Positions 1 to 6,780 of a stretch of DNA of 7,289 nt are shown here, piece after piece. The stretch's first letter is position 1; each line of letters starts with the position of its first letter. The position numbers and the translations under genes were made by a program. Under the pieces are notes generated by a model, which was given only the letters and a program-made list of their open reading frames with translations, made no database searches and was not told the DNA's origin. The DNA comes from a bacterium (GTDB taxonomy: Bacteria > Fidelibacterota > Marinisomatia > Marinisomatales > JAHJCW01), in the NCBI GenBank assembly GCA_030621275.1, contig JAUXHY010000055.1:1-7289 (forward strand), given 5' to 3'.

Positions 1-96
1 TTAAATTTTTATCGCGAACGAAATCTTTTAGAAGAAGTTGACGGATTAGGGACAATATCTGAAATAACTAACAGAATATTAAAAGTTTTGGAGTAA
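1..96 (+). CDS. adk: Adenylate kinase, C-terminal fragment (5' end outside window)
   Basis: An open frame runs from the first base to a TAA at 94-96 and encodes 31 residues. It contains FYRERNLLEEVDG followed by ISEITNRILKVLE. This matches the end of bacterial adenylate kinases, where a Y..rg.l..vdG segment is followed by an amphipathic helix of the type ei..ri...l. Adenylate kinase interconverts ATP + AMP and 2 ADP in the cytoplasm. The catalytic P-loop and LID lie upstream of the window, so the call rests on the tail alone; another nucleoside monophosphate kinase is possible. The stop is only two bases before the coaE start and the coaE Shine-Dalgarno GGAG (90-93) lies inside the last codons, so the two genes are probably cotranscribed and translationally coupled. 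Confidence 0.72.
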   Translation, partial: LNFYRERNLLEEVDGLGTISEITNRILKVLE

Positions 97-98
97 AT

Positions 99-698
99 AT
101 GTTAAAAGTTGGACTAACCGGTGGCATTGGCAGCGGTAAAAGTACAGCAAGTTTTATCCTCGCTAAATTAGGTTCATACGTATTCGATGCCGATGCTGAA
201 GCAAAAAAAATTCTGAATGATAATGAAGAAGTACAAAATAACATTATTGATGAATTTGGAAGTGATATTCTTGACCATGATGGAGTAATTGACAACAAAA
301 AACTTGCTGAAATTGCTTTCCAAGATGAAGATCATCAGATGATTCTGAACTCCATAATTCATCCGTTTGTATTTAGAACATTAGATAAACAATTTGATAA
401 AATATCAAAGCAAAACAAGCATACTAGTTTCATAGTTGATGGTGCTTTGATTTTTGAGTCAAGCATGGATCAGCATTTGGATTTGGTTTTGCTTATTGCC
501 TCCTCATTAAAATTCCGAATAGAACGTGCCTTAAATAGAGGGACATTATCCAGAGAAGATATAATTCGGAGAAATGAGCTGCAATGGACAGATGAGGATA
601 AAGCAACGTCGGCAGATTATACTATATATAACAATGGTACTGAAAAAGAACTTGAAGATAAAATAAAAGAATTCCACAAAGAGCACATTTATAGATAG
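99..698 (+). CDS. coaE: Dephospho-CoA kinase
   Basis: This 199-residue protein has the usual CoaE length. It phosphorylates the 3'-hydroxyl of dephospho-CoA with ATP, the last step of coenzyme A synthesis, in the cytoplasm. The P-loop GGIGSGKST is at residues 8-16, followed by the family's Asp-rich segment FDADAEA (29-35), the HP pair of the CoA domain (88-89) and LIFE at 117-120, equivalent to the usual PLLFE. Lid-region arginines are at 143 and 147, RR...Q lies at 157-162, and the ADYTIYNNGT segment near the C-terminus is typical. GGAG five bases before the ATG supports the start. It follows adk almost directly and is separated by 83 bases from the oxidoreductase operon. Its product, CoA, is a substrate of that operon's enzymes, but CoaE is housekeeping and the adjacency may be chance. 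Confidence 0.95.
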   Translation: MLKVGLTGGIGSGKSTASFILAKLGSYVFDADAEAKKILNDNEEVQNNIIDEFGSDILDHDGVIDNKKLAEIAFQDEDHQMILNSIIHPFVFRTLDKQFDKISKQNKHTSFIVDGALIFESSMDQHLDLVLLIASSLKFRIERALNRGTLSREDIIRRNELQWTDEDKATSADYTIYNNGTEKELEDKIKEFHKEHIYR

Positions 699-781
699 TT
701 TTAGTGAGCTATTTAGATTGAATGTAAGACGTTAAATGAGTTAATTTTTACGTCTATTAAAAAGTAAATATTAGGTGATTT
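699..781 (+). promoter_or_regulatory. Gap upstream of the oxidoreductase operon: weak hairpin and possible promoter
   Basis: This is the only sizeable break before the seven-gene unit, so its promoter is expected here. A sigma-70-like pair, TTGAAT (718-723) and TTAATT (741-746), is spaced by 17 bases but is weak. An inverted repeat AGACGT (727-732) / ACGTCT (750-755) has a 17-base loop whose inner AAA/TTT can add pairs after one mismatch. It overlaps the spacer and -10 candidate, so it could be an operator half-site pair, or a poor terminator for coaE, since no clean T-run follows. AGGTGA (773-778) is the ribosome binding site of the next gene. None of these is strong alone. Confidence 0.3.
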
Positions 782-1066
782 ATGGCAAAACTACATGGTC
801 ATGTAAAGATCGAAATTGAGAATTGTAAAGGTTGTGAGTTGTGTGTTAATGAATGTCCTCAAGATTCCCTTAAAATGTCAAAAAACATTAATAAAAAAGG
901 CTATCATTATGCTGTATTAAAAGACGATACCTGCACCGGCTGTACAAATTGTGCATTAGTATGTCCCGAAGCAATAATAACTGTTTATAGGGAATCAAAA
1001 ACATCCAAGGAAAAAATAGCTACAATTACAGATGTAAAAGATAATATTTCAATATCAGTAAACTAG
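782..1066 (+). CDS. 2-oxoacid:ferredoxin oxidoreductase, ferredoxin-like delta subunit (VorD/KorD type, 2x[4Fe-4S])
   Basis: This small protein of 94 residues carries two canonical CX2CX2CX3CP motifs: C15, C18, C21, C25 and C51, C54, C57, C61. Each motif supplies three cysteines to one [4Fe-4S] cluster and the fourth to the other. In four-subunit 2-oxoacid:ferredoxin oxidoreductases this subunit carries electrons from the thiamine-bound intermediate to external ferredoxin. The segment between the motifs (GYHYAVLKDD) is typical of the KorD/VorD type, and the C-terminal 25 residues are charged and probably flexible. AGGTGA just before the ATG fixes the start. It is the first gene of the operon and ends seven bases before the alpha subunit. 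A free-standing ferredoxin would look similar, but the context makes the subunit role clearly preferred. Confidence 0.92.
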   Translation: MAKLHGHVKIEIENCKGCELCVNECPQDSLKMSKNINKKGYHYAVLKDDTCTGCTNCALVCPEAIITVYRESKTSKEKIATITDVKDNISISVN

Positions 1067-1073
1067 GATTATT

Positions 1074-2147
1074 ATGGGTAAAAAATTATTAATGAAAGGT
1101 AACGAAGCTCTTGCTGAGGCCGCAATTCGAGCAGGCGTGAAAGGATATTTTGGATACCCAATCACTCCACAATCAGAACTTTTAGAATATATGGCTACTA
1201 ATTTAGACTCTCGCGGAGGTGTGTTCTTGCAAGCAGAGAGTGAAGTAGCAGCAATAAATATGGTTTATGGGGCATCCGGAACGGGTACGAGAGTAATGAC
1301 GAGCACCAGTAGTCCGGGATTTAGTTTAATGCAAGAAGGAATTTCATACATGGCTTGCGCTGAACTTCCTTGTTTGCTTGTAAATGTTGTACGCGGTGGT
1401 CCCGGATTAGGAACAATACAACCCTCGCAAGGAGATTACTTTCAAGCGGTAAAAGGTGGTGGGCATGGTGATTATAAACTAATCGTTCTCGCACCTAATA
1501 GTGTTCAAGAAATGGCGGATTTGGTTTATTTAGGCTTTGACCTTACTGACAAATACCGTAATCCAGTGCTAATTCTTGCCGATGGTGCCTTGGGTCAGAT
1601 GATGGAATCTGTAGAATTTCCTGAATATAATGTAGAGGAACATTTTGTTGATCATTCAAGTTGGACGACTGTCGGCAGAGAAAATGGAAGGGAACAACAT
1701 TACATAACTTCTCTTCATCTCTTATCAGAAAAAATGGAAGAGATAAATGTCCACCTACAAGATAAGTATAAAAAAATTCAAGAGAATGAAACTCGGTTTG
1801 AATCAATTCAGACCGAAGATGCTGATATACTTATTGTTGCTTTCGGGCTATCGTCACGATCTTCCCAAAAAGCTTTAGAATTAGCACGTGAGCAAGGATT
1901 GAAGGTTGGTATACTCCGTCCAATTACATTATTCCCTTTTCCTTCAGATGAGTTGAAACATTTGGCAAATAGCGTAAAAGGAATTTTGGTCGTTGAAATG
2001 AATGCAGGTCAAATGGTTGAGGATGTACGCCTCGCGGTTGGTAGTAATGTACCAGTCGATTTCTATGGTCGTATGGGTGGAATGATACCTCAACCTGATG
2101 AAATTGTTGATAAAATTAAAGATTTATATAAACAAGTGAAAATATAG
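1074..2147 (+). CDS. vorB: 2-oxoacid:ferredoxin oxidoreductase alpha subunit, VorB type (3-methyl-2-oxobutanoate dehydrogenase subunit VorB)
   Basis: This 357-residue subunit contains the pyrimidine-binding domain and a transketolase-like C-terminal domain. Family signatures are GYPITPQSE (27-35), AESEVAA (54-60), TSTSSPGFSLMQEG (76-89), VVRGGPGLGTIQPSQGDYFQA (105-125) and, in the C-terminal domain, GILRPITLFPFP and VEMNAGQMVEDV. The combination AESEVAA...GTIQPSQGDYFQAVKGGGHGDY resembles the VorB group more than classical KorA, which suggests branched-chain 2-oxoacids such as 3-methyl-2-oxobutanoate. Substrate choice cannot be proved from sequence, and 2-oxoglutarate remains possible. Known family reaction: 2-oxoacid + CoA + oxidised ferredoxin gives acyl-CoA + CO2 + reduced ferredoxin. 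AGGA lies five bases before the ATG. The gene sits between the ferredoxin and TPP subunits with gaps of 7 and 10 bases. Confidence 0.93.
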   Translation: MGKKLLMKGNEALAEAAIRAGVKGYFGYPITPQSELLEYMATNLDSRGGVFLQAESEVAAINMVYGASGTGTRVMTSTSSPGFSLMQEGISYMACAELPCLLVNVVRGGPGLGTIQPSQGDYFQAVKGGGHGDYKLIVLAPNSVQEMADLVYLGFDLTDKYRNPVLILADGALGQMMESVEFPEYNVEEHFVDHSSWTTVGRENGREQHYITSLHLLSEKMEEINVHLQDKYKKIQENETRFESIQTEDADILIVAFGLSSRSSQKALELAREQGLKVGILRPITLFPFPSDELKHLANSVKGILVVEMNAGQMVEDVRLAVGSNVPVDFYGRMGGMIPQPDEIVDKIKDLYKQVKI

Positions 2148-2157
2148 CAGGATATTT

Positions 2158-2952
2158 ATGGAAACAACTAGAGAAGGCATCGTTTGTAACAATCTTGATC
2201 AAATGGATGTCGTATTTGACAGAACTGAAGTTCTTCATGATACACCAACAAGTTATTGTCCGGGCTGTAGTCATTCAGTAGTTCATCGCTTAATAATGGA
2301 AGTTATTGAGGAATTGGGCATCTTAGGTGACACAATTGGTGTTGCACCCGTTGGCTGTTCAGTTTTTGCCTATCATTTTATGAATGTAGATATGCAGCAA
2401 GCCGCGCACGGGCGCGCGACAGCCGTCGCCACTGGCATTAAACGTGTTTTGCCTGATAAAATTGTATATACATATCAGGGAGACGGTGATCTTGCCGCCA
2501 TCGGTACTGCCGAGACAATTCATACCATTAATCGTGGTGAAAATATTGTTATGATTTTTATCAACAACGGAATTTACGGAATGACCGGTGGACAAATGGC
2601 ACCAACCACACTTGAAGGAGATGTTACTTCTACAACACCACATGGTCGTGATACTTTAATTCAGGGTCATGCAATAAAAATAACTGAGATGGCTGCAATT
2701 ATGGATGGCGCCTACTACGTAACCCGCCAGGCCGTTAACTCAGCTAAAACAGTTCGTAAATGTAAAAAAGCAATAAAACAAGCTTTCCAAAATCAAATTG
2801 ATGGCAAAATTGGTACAAATTTTGTCGAAGTGGTAAGTAATTGTCCTTCCGGTTGGAAAATGACACCAATCGAAGCAAATAAAAAAATTGATGAACAGGT
2901 GTTAGATTATTATCCATTAGGCGATTTAAAAACACCACCTAAAGGAGCTTAG
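2158..2952 (+). CDS. 2-oxoacid:ferredoxin oxidoreductase beta subunit, thiamine pyrophosphate-binding
   Basis: This is the TPP-binding subunit, at 264 residues within the family's usual range. It has CPGC at 34-37, a further Cys in VGCS (66-68), the HGRA motif at 84-87, and the thiamine diphosphate/Mg signature beginning GDGD (108-111) and continuing to NNGIYGMTGGQ (136-146). The C-terminal SNCPSGWKMTP segment is typical of beta subunits of this four-subunit class. The conserved cysteines fit the cluster adjacent to TPP known in related enzymes, although I cannot assign each ligand. AGGA five bases before the ATG supports the start, giving an N-terminal extension of about 30 residues before CPGC. 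It is one base from the gamma gene, consistent with fixed subunit stoichiometry. A short run of GC-ending codons at 2400-2437 encodes the region around HGRA. Confidence 0.93.
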   Translation: METTREGIVCNNLDQMDVVFDRTEVLHDTPTSYCPGCSHSVVHRLIMEVIEELGILGDTIGVAPVGCSVFAYHFMNVDMQQAAHGRATAVATGIKRVLPDKIVYTYQGDGDLAAIGTAETIHTINRGENIVMIFINNGIYGMTGGQMAPTTLEGDVTSTTPHGRDTLIQGHAIKITEMAAIMDGAYYVTRQAVNSAKTVRKCKKAIKQAFQNQIDGKIGTNFVEVVSNCPSGWKMTPIEANKKIDEQVLDYYPLGDLKTPPKGA

Positions 2953-2953
2953 G

Positions 2954-3490
2954 ATGAACGAAGAATTAATTATCGCCGGTTTTGGCGGACAAGGTGTTTT
3001 ATCAATGGGCATGACTTTAGCATATGCCGGAATGGTGGAAGACAAACAAATAACATGGTTCCCAAGTTATGGACCTGAAATGCGCGGAGGAACTGCTAAT
3101 TGTACTGTTATTGTCTCGGATACAATTGTAAGCTCACCGATTATCAGTACTTATGATACAGCAATTGTACTCAATCAACCATCTTTAGAAAAATTTGAAT
3201 CAAAAGTTAAGCCCGGTGGTACATTAATCTATGAATCCAATACTGTTTTGAATCCACCAACACGAAAAGATATTACTGTTTATGCAATTCCGGCAGCTAT
3301 AGAGGCAGGTAAAATTGGCAATGCAAAAACGATGAACATGATCATCCTCGGTGCTTTTTTATCCAAAAAACCGTTGGTGTCCGTTAAGTCAATTATGGAA
3401 GCTCTATCAAAAGTTTTACCTGAACGTAATCATCATTTATTACCGATTAATGAAAAGGCACTCAAACTAGGGATGTCCTTAATTAAATAA
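2954..3490 (+). CDS. 2-oxoacid:ferredoxin oxidoreductase gamma subunit (KorC/VorC type)
   Basis: This 178-residue subunit begins with the gamma-subunit signature GFGGQGVLSMG (9-19), followed by WFPSYGPEMRGGTANCTVIVSD (35-56), which is nearly diagnostic of the family. The gamma domain contributes to CoA binding and inter-subunit contacts in known oxidoreductases. The strong Shine-Dalgarno AAAGGAG (2941-2947), six bases from the ATG, fixes the start and lies inside the last codons of the beta gene. With the three preceding genes it completes a four-subunit delta-alpha-beta-gamma enzyme. The stop (3488-3490) leads directly into the butyrate kinase frame, where no ordinary start codon is present, so termination here may feed reinitiation downstream. 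Confidence 0.93.
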   Translation: MNEELIIAGFGGQGVLSMGMTLAYAGMVEDKQITWFPSYGPEMRGGTANCTVIVSDTIVSSPIISTYDTAIVLNQPSLEKFESKVKPGGTLIYESNTVLNPPTRKDITVYAIPAAIEAGKIGNAKTMNMIILGAFLSKKPLVSVKSIMEALSKVLPERNHHLLPINEKALKLGMSLIK

Positions 3491-3497
3491 GGGTAAC

Positions 3498-4547
3498 GTC
3501 TTCTTTATTTTAGCCATTAATCCCGGTTCAACTACTACTGAAATCGGTTATTTCAGTAATGGGCGGGAATTATGGCGTAAACAAATAAACCATTCGCAAG
3601 GTTCTTTATCTGCAAAGATACCCAACCAACTTCAAATTCGTTTCGATTCATTAAAATCTTCCTTCAATAAAATAACTAAATTGGATGCTATTGCTGCTCG
3701 TGGCGGACCGTTAAAACCACTCGCAGGAGGAGTTTATAATATTAACGAAAAAATGTTATCTGCTTATATGTCATGTGAACATGCAAACCATGCCTCTAAT
3801 TTGGCTTCGCTTATCGCTGACAAAATATCATACCAATTTGATGTACCTGCATTTATTGTAGACCCTATAACAACCGACGAGTTCATTGATGTAGCAAGAA
3901 TTTCCGGCGTTCCAGGTATTGAGCGAAAAAGTCGAAGTCATGCATTAAATATTAAATATTGTGCTCGTAAAGCTGCATCAGAAATCGGTATTGATGTAAA
4001 TGATACAAAATTTATTGTCGCGCACCTCGGCAGTGGATTCTCTATCGCGGCGGTAGTTGGAGGGAAAATTATTGATGTGAATGATGCTTTACTTGGAATG
4101 GGACCATTTTCGACACAACGCGCCGGTAGTTTACCGATTGCCGGTATTTTAGATGAAATATTTGTTAATGAAAAAACTCGAGAGGAAACAGAACGATTAT
4201 TCTCACAAGAAAGCGGATTGAAAGCATATCTTGGAACAAATCAATTTCAAGAAATTGAACATAGAATGGCGAATGGAGATGAAAAAGCATTATTGATTGT
4301 CAATGCAATGATATATCAAATTGTTAAGGAAATTGGCGGGTTGCATGCAACATTTGCGAGTAAGACATCGGCTCTAATAATAACGGGCGGATTAGCTAAC
4401 TCTAATTATTTAATTGAAAAACTAAACGAATATTTGAGTTTTATCCAACCACATATTGTCTATCCTGGATCATTTGAATTAGAGGCGCTAGCAAGCAGCG
4501 TATTGAGAGTTTTGAATAACAAAGAAACCGCAAAAGAATACGTATGA
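3498..4547 (+). CDS. buk: Butyrate kinase (short/branched-chain acyl kinase) with non-canonical start
   Basis: The frame is open from 3483, and homology shows the protein begins near 3498, giving about 349 residues against a usual 355-360. Counting from 3498, the ASKHA phosphate loop reads ILAINPGSTTTE (4-15), with RGGPLKP (68-74), HASNL (98-102), VDP (121-123), RKSRSHALN (143-151), AHLGSGFS (175-182), GPFSTQRAG (202-210), LKAYLGTN (241-248) and TGGLA (296-300). These are the motifs of Buk, which converts acyl phosphate + ADP to carboxylic acid + ATP. No ATG, GTG or TTG precedes the phosphate loop in frame. GTC at 3498 aligns with where homologues begin and lies four bases after AAGGG (3489-3493); ATT at 3507 is a permitted rare start giving 346 residues. 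The first ordinary start, TTG at 3681, would delete the phosphate loop and is very unlikely. The gene overlaps ptb by four bases. Confidence 0.88.
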   Translation, partial: VFFILAINPGSTTTEIGYFSNGRELWRKQINHSQGSLSAKIPNQLQIRFDSLKSSFNKITKLDAIAARGGPLKPLAGGVYNINEKMLSAYMSCEHANHASNLASLIADKISYQFDVPAFIVDPITTDEFIDVARISGVPGIERKSRSHALNIKYCARKAASEIGIDVNDTKFIVAHLGSGFSIAAVVGGKIIDVNDALLGMGPFSTQRAGSLPIAGILDEIFVNEKTREETERLFSQESGLKAYLGTNQFQEIEHRMANGDEKALLIVNAMIYQIVKEIGGLHATFASKTSALIITGGLANSNYLIEKLNEYLSFIQPHIVYPGSFELEALASSVLRVLNNKETAKEYV

Positions 4548-5386
4548 TTACATCCTATAAAGAAATTTATGACTCAGTTTCAGGGCATGAACCAGTACGA
4601 TTGGCTGTTGTAAATCCCCAACGCAAATATATCCTGCAAGCATTGGAACTCGCTGAAGCTAAAAATTGGATAAAACCTTTGCTCTTTAAAAATGACAATG
4701 TTGATAAAGCATTACATGATTCTATTGCAGCCATACAAAACGGTGATGCAGATTTGCTGATGAAAGGCAATATTGACACTGCAACTTTATTAAAAGCAAT
4801 CATGAACAAACAAAATGGGTTGCGGTCAAATAAATTCCTATCGCATGTTGCTGTTTTAGAATCGCCTAATTACAAGCGGCTTATATTAACCACCGACGGA
4901 GGTGTAAATACTACACTATCTGAAACTTTATTAGACTCAATTATTGAAAACGCATTACAGGTTACTCATACATTAAAAAATACCCAACCAAATATTGCAA
5001 TGTTAGCATTGATTGAAAACGTATCTGAAAATTTACCAGAGACAGTTTTGGCATATAATACCGCTGAACAATATAAAAATGATTCGCGTTTTACAATAGA
5101 AGGACCAATAGCACTTGATGTTGCTTTATCGGTAATAGCGGCAGAGGCTAAAAGGATAGATTCAAAAATTGCCGGTAAAACCGACATATTTATAGGTCCC
5201 AACATTACTGCCACCAATTTTATTAGTAAAATGTTGTTGAGTATTGGTGAATCAAAAGGGGGTGGTGTAATTATTGGTGCAAAAATTCCAATTATATTAC
5301 TATCTCGCTCAGATACGATGGAAACAAAACTGAATTCCATCGCACTTGGGCTATCAATTTATCATAATCAATTTAAAATGAGATGA
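4544..5386 (+). CDS. ptb: Phosphate butyryltransferase (phosphate acyltransferase, PTA_PTB family)
   Basis: This 280-residue protein belongs to the phosphate acetyl/butyryltransferase family, slightly shorter at the N-terminus than the usual 300 or so. It exchanges CoA for phosphate: acyl-CoA + Pi gives acyl phosphate + CoA. Visible motifs are LMKGNIDT (72-79), TTDGGVNTTL (116-125), EGPIALDVALS (186-196), GPNITATNFISKML (218-231) and IIGAKIPIILLSRSDTMETK (243-262), with NSIAL closing the family signature. The pairing with butyrate kinase and the LMKG and GPIALD motifs favour Ptb over acetate-specific Pta. Its ATG overlaps the buk stop (ATGA), with only a weak purine run upstream, so it is probably translated by coupling. 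Together with Buk it turns the oxidoreductase's acyl-CoA into ATP. Chain-length preference, such as isobutyryl, isovaleryl or butyryl, cannot be read from the sequence. Confidence 0.88.
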   Translation: MITSYKEIYDSVSGHEPVRLAVVNPQRKYILQALELAEAKNWIKPLLFKNDNVDKALHDSIAAIQNGDADLLMKGNIDTATLLKAIMNKQNGLRSNKFLSHVAVLESPNYKRLILTTDGGVNTTLSETLLDSIIENALQVTHTLKNTQPNIAMLALIENVSENLPETVLAYNTAEQYKNDSRFTIEGPIALDVALSVIAAEAKRIDSKIAGKTDIFIGPNITATNFISKMLLSIGESKGGGVIIGAKIPIILLSRSDTMETKLNSIALGLSIYHNQFKMR

Positions 5387-6714
5387 TCATGAACAAATCA
5401 AAATTTCCTCTTGATGAAAATATCCTGAAAAATATTATTGAGAATCATGAAGTAGATCTAAACAAAATTGGCATCCGAGAGTTGAAACGTCTTGTAGATG
5501 ATTTAGCCGATCAATTAAATATTGATTTTCTACATTTTGAATTTGGAGTTCCCGGTATACCGGCTGATAGAATGGGTCCTGAAGAGGAAATCCGAGTACT
5601 TACTGAAGATAAAAAATTACCTTCAACTTACCCACCATTTGATGGCATCCCACGATTAAAAAAAGCAACTGCATGTTTTGTGAAAGCATTCTTAAATATT
5701 GATGTGGAACCAGAAAACTGTATCCCAACAGTAGGGGCTATGCACGGTGGTTTCATCGCTCAAGCAATTGCCGGACGTAGATTCAAAAAGACCAACACTA
5801 TTTTATATCTTGACCCCGGATTCCCAGTAAACAAACTCCAAACAAAATTTTTAGGGTTAAAGAATGATTCTATCGATTTGTATAATCATCGTGGTATTCA
5901 ACTTGCAAAAAAACTTGAGAAGAAATTGTCAACAGGGAAAATAGGTGCAGTTTTATGGTCCAGTCCAAATAATCCTACATGGTTGTGTTTAAAGGATGAA
6001 GAGCTTAAAATGATTGGAAAATTATTAACCAAATATGATGTTATTGGAATAGAAGATTCAGCATATTTTGGCATGGATTTTCGTTTTGATTATGGAGTGC
6101 CTAATCAACCGCCATTCCAACCAACAGTAGCAAATTATACCGATAATTATATTATTATAATATCAAGTTCGAAAATGTTCAGTTATGCCGGACAAAGAAT
6201 TGCTGTATCGGTAGTTTCACCAAAATTATCCAAAAAGAAATACAGCAATTTGAAAAAATATTATGACACAAAATCGTTTGGACACGCTTTTGTGCATGGC
6301 GGAATTTATCCGACTACTGCCGGTGTTCCACAATCACCACAACACGCACTATCAGCCCTATTCGAAGCTACCTGCAAAGGAGAATATGATTATCTCAGTA
6401 GAGTACGTACTTATGGTGATCGGGCAAACAAAGCAAAAGAAATATTTCTATCAAACGGCTTTGAGCTCTTATACGATAAAGATATGGACGAACCAATTGC
6501 AGACGGATTTTATTTTACTATCAAACGAAAAGTCATGACCGGCGGTGAATTGTTACACTCTATGTTACTATTTGGAATGTCCGGTATTCCAATGCGTCCA
6601 ACCGGCACCAAGCGTGAAGGTGTACGAATTTGTGTTTCTCTTGTACCACAGGAACAATATGGAGAACTTGAGAAGCGTTTAAAAGAATTGGATCAGTTTT
6701 TAAAAATCCGGTAG
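5383..6714 (+). CDS. Pyridoxal phosphate-dependent aminotransferase, class I/II (fold type I)
   Basis: This 443-residue aminotransferase uses PLP to swap an amino group between an amino acid and a 2-oxoacid. The Schiff-base lysine is K264 in SSSKMFSYAGQR, with R272 as the usual phosphate contact. SSPNNPT (193-199) supplies the conserved Asn, IEDSAY (223-228) the Asp that pairs with the pyridine nitrogen and its nearby Tyr, and R415 in GVRICVSL is the probable substrate-carboxylate arginine. The first 50 residues form a helical, charged segment before the catalytic fold. Two in-frame ATGs are possible, 5383 (overlapping the ptb stop as ATGA) and 5389; I chose the first for coupling. As last gene of the operon it should make the 2-oxoacid consumed by the oxidoreductase. 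It is not a fold-type IV IlvE. Amino-acid specificity is unknown; branched-chain is inferred from context only. Confidence 0.88.
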   Translation: MIMNKSKFPLDENILKNIIENHEVDLNKIGIRELKRLVDDLADQLNIDFLHFEFGVPGIPADRMGPEEEIRVLTEDKKLPSTYPPFDGIPRLKKATACFVKAFLNIDVEPENCIPTVGAMHGGFIAQAIAGRRFKKTNTILYLDPGFPVNKLQTKFLGLKNDSIDLYNHRGIQLAKKLEKKLSTGKIGAVLWSSPNNPTWLCLKDEELKMIGKLLTKYDVIGIEDSAYFGMDFRFDYGVPNQPPFQPTVANYTDNYIIIISSSKMFSYAGQRIAVSVVSPKLSKKKYSNLKKYYDTKSFGHAFVHGGIYPTTAGVPQSPQHALSALFEATCKGEYDYLSRVRTYGDRANKAKEIFLSNGFELLYDKDMDEPIADGFYFTIKRKVMTGGELLHSMLLFGMSGIPMRPTGTKREGVRICVSLVPQEQYGELEKRLKELDQFLKIR

Positions 6715-6736
6715 AAAAATAAAATTTTACACTCCT

Positions 6737-6772
6737 AACCTTGCGAAGGTTAAAATCCTTCGCAAGATTTTT
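6737..6772 (+). terminator. Rho-independent terminator of the seven-gene operon
   Basis: A perfect 10-bp inverted repeat, CTTGCGAAGG (6740-6749) and CCTTCGCAAG (6757-6766), encloses a 7-base loop and is followed by ATTTTT (6767-6772). It lies 25 bases after the aminotransferase stop. The left arm is itself part of a second palindrome, AACCTT-GCG-AAGGTT (6737-6751), so two mutually exclusive stems can be drawn; the 10-bp one is much the stronger. On the minus strand no T-run follows the stem, so it acts in the + direction only. Confidence 0.88.
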
Positions 6773-6780
6773 AATAATTA

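Noticed and set aside
727..755. Hairpin after coaE as an intrinsic terminator
   Set aside because: The stem is only 6 bp with a 17-base loop and is not followed by a T-run on the + strand; kept only as a weak regulatory candidate.
1543..1806. Minus-strand open frame inside the alpha-subunit gene
   Set aside because: It lies entirely within a strongly conserved + strand gene, has no family-like motif and no ribosome binding context; it is a shadow frame. The same applies to minus-strand frames at 68-298, 174-362, 2359-2643, 2744-2938, 4567-4809 and 4966-5340.
2400..2437. GC-rich patch in the beta-subunit gene, possible recombination scar
   Set aside because: The patch encodes a conserved Ala/Gly/Arg-rich stretch around HGRA, whose codons are GC-rich by nature. 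The reading frame is uninterrupted and no repeat flanks it, so local codon choice is a sufficient explanation.
3681..4547. Butyrate kinase starting at TTG 3681
   Set aside because: This start would remove the INPGST phosphate loop and first strand needed by every acyl kinase of this fold; the codons upstream clearly encode that conserved region.
6263..6538. Second + strand open frame inside the aminotransferase
   Set aside because: It overlaps conserved aminotransferase sequence in another phase, and its translation is low-complexity with no recognisable domain.
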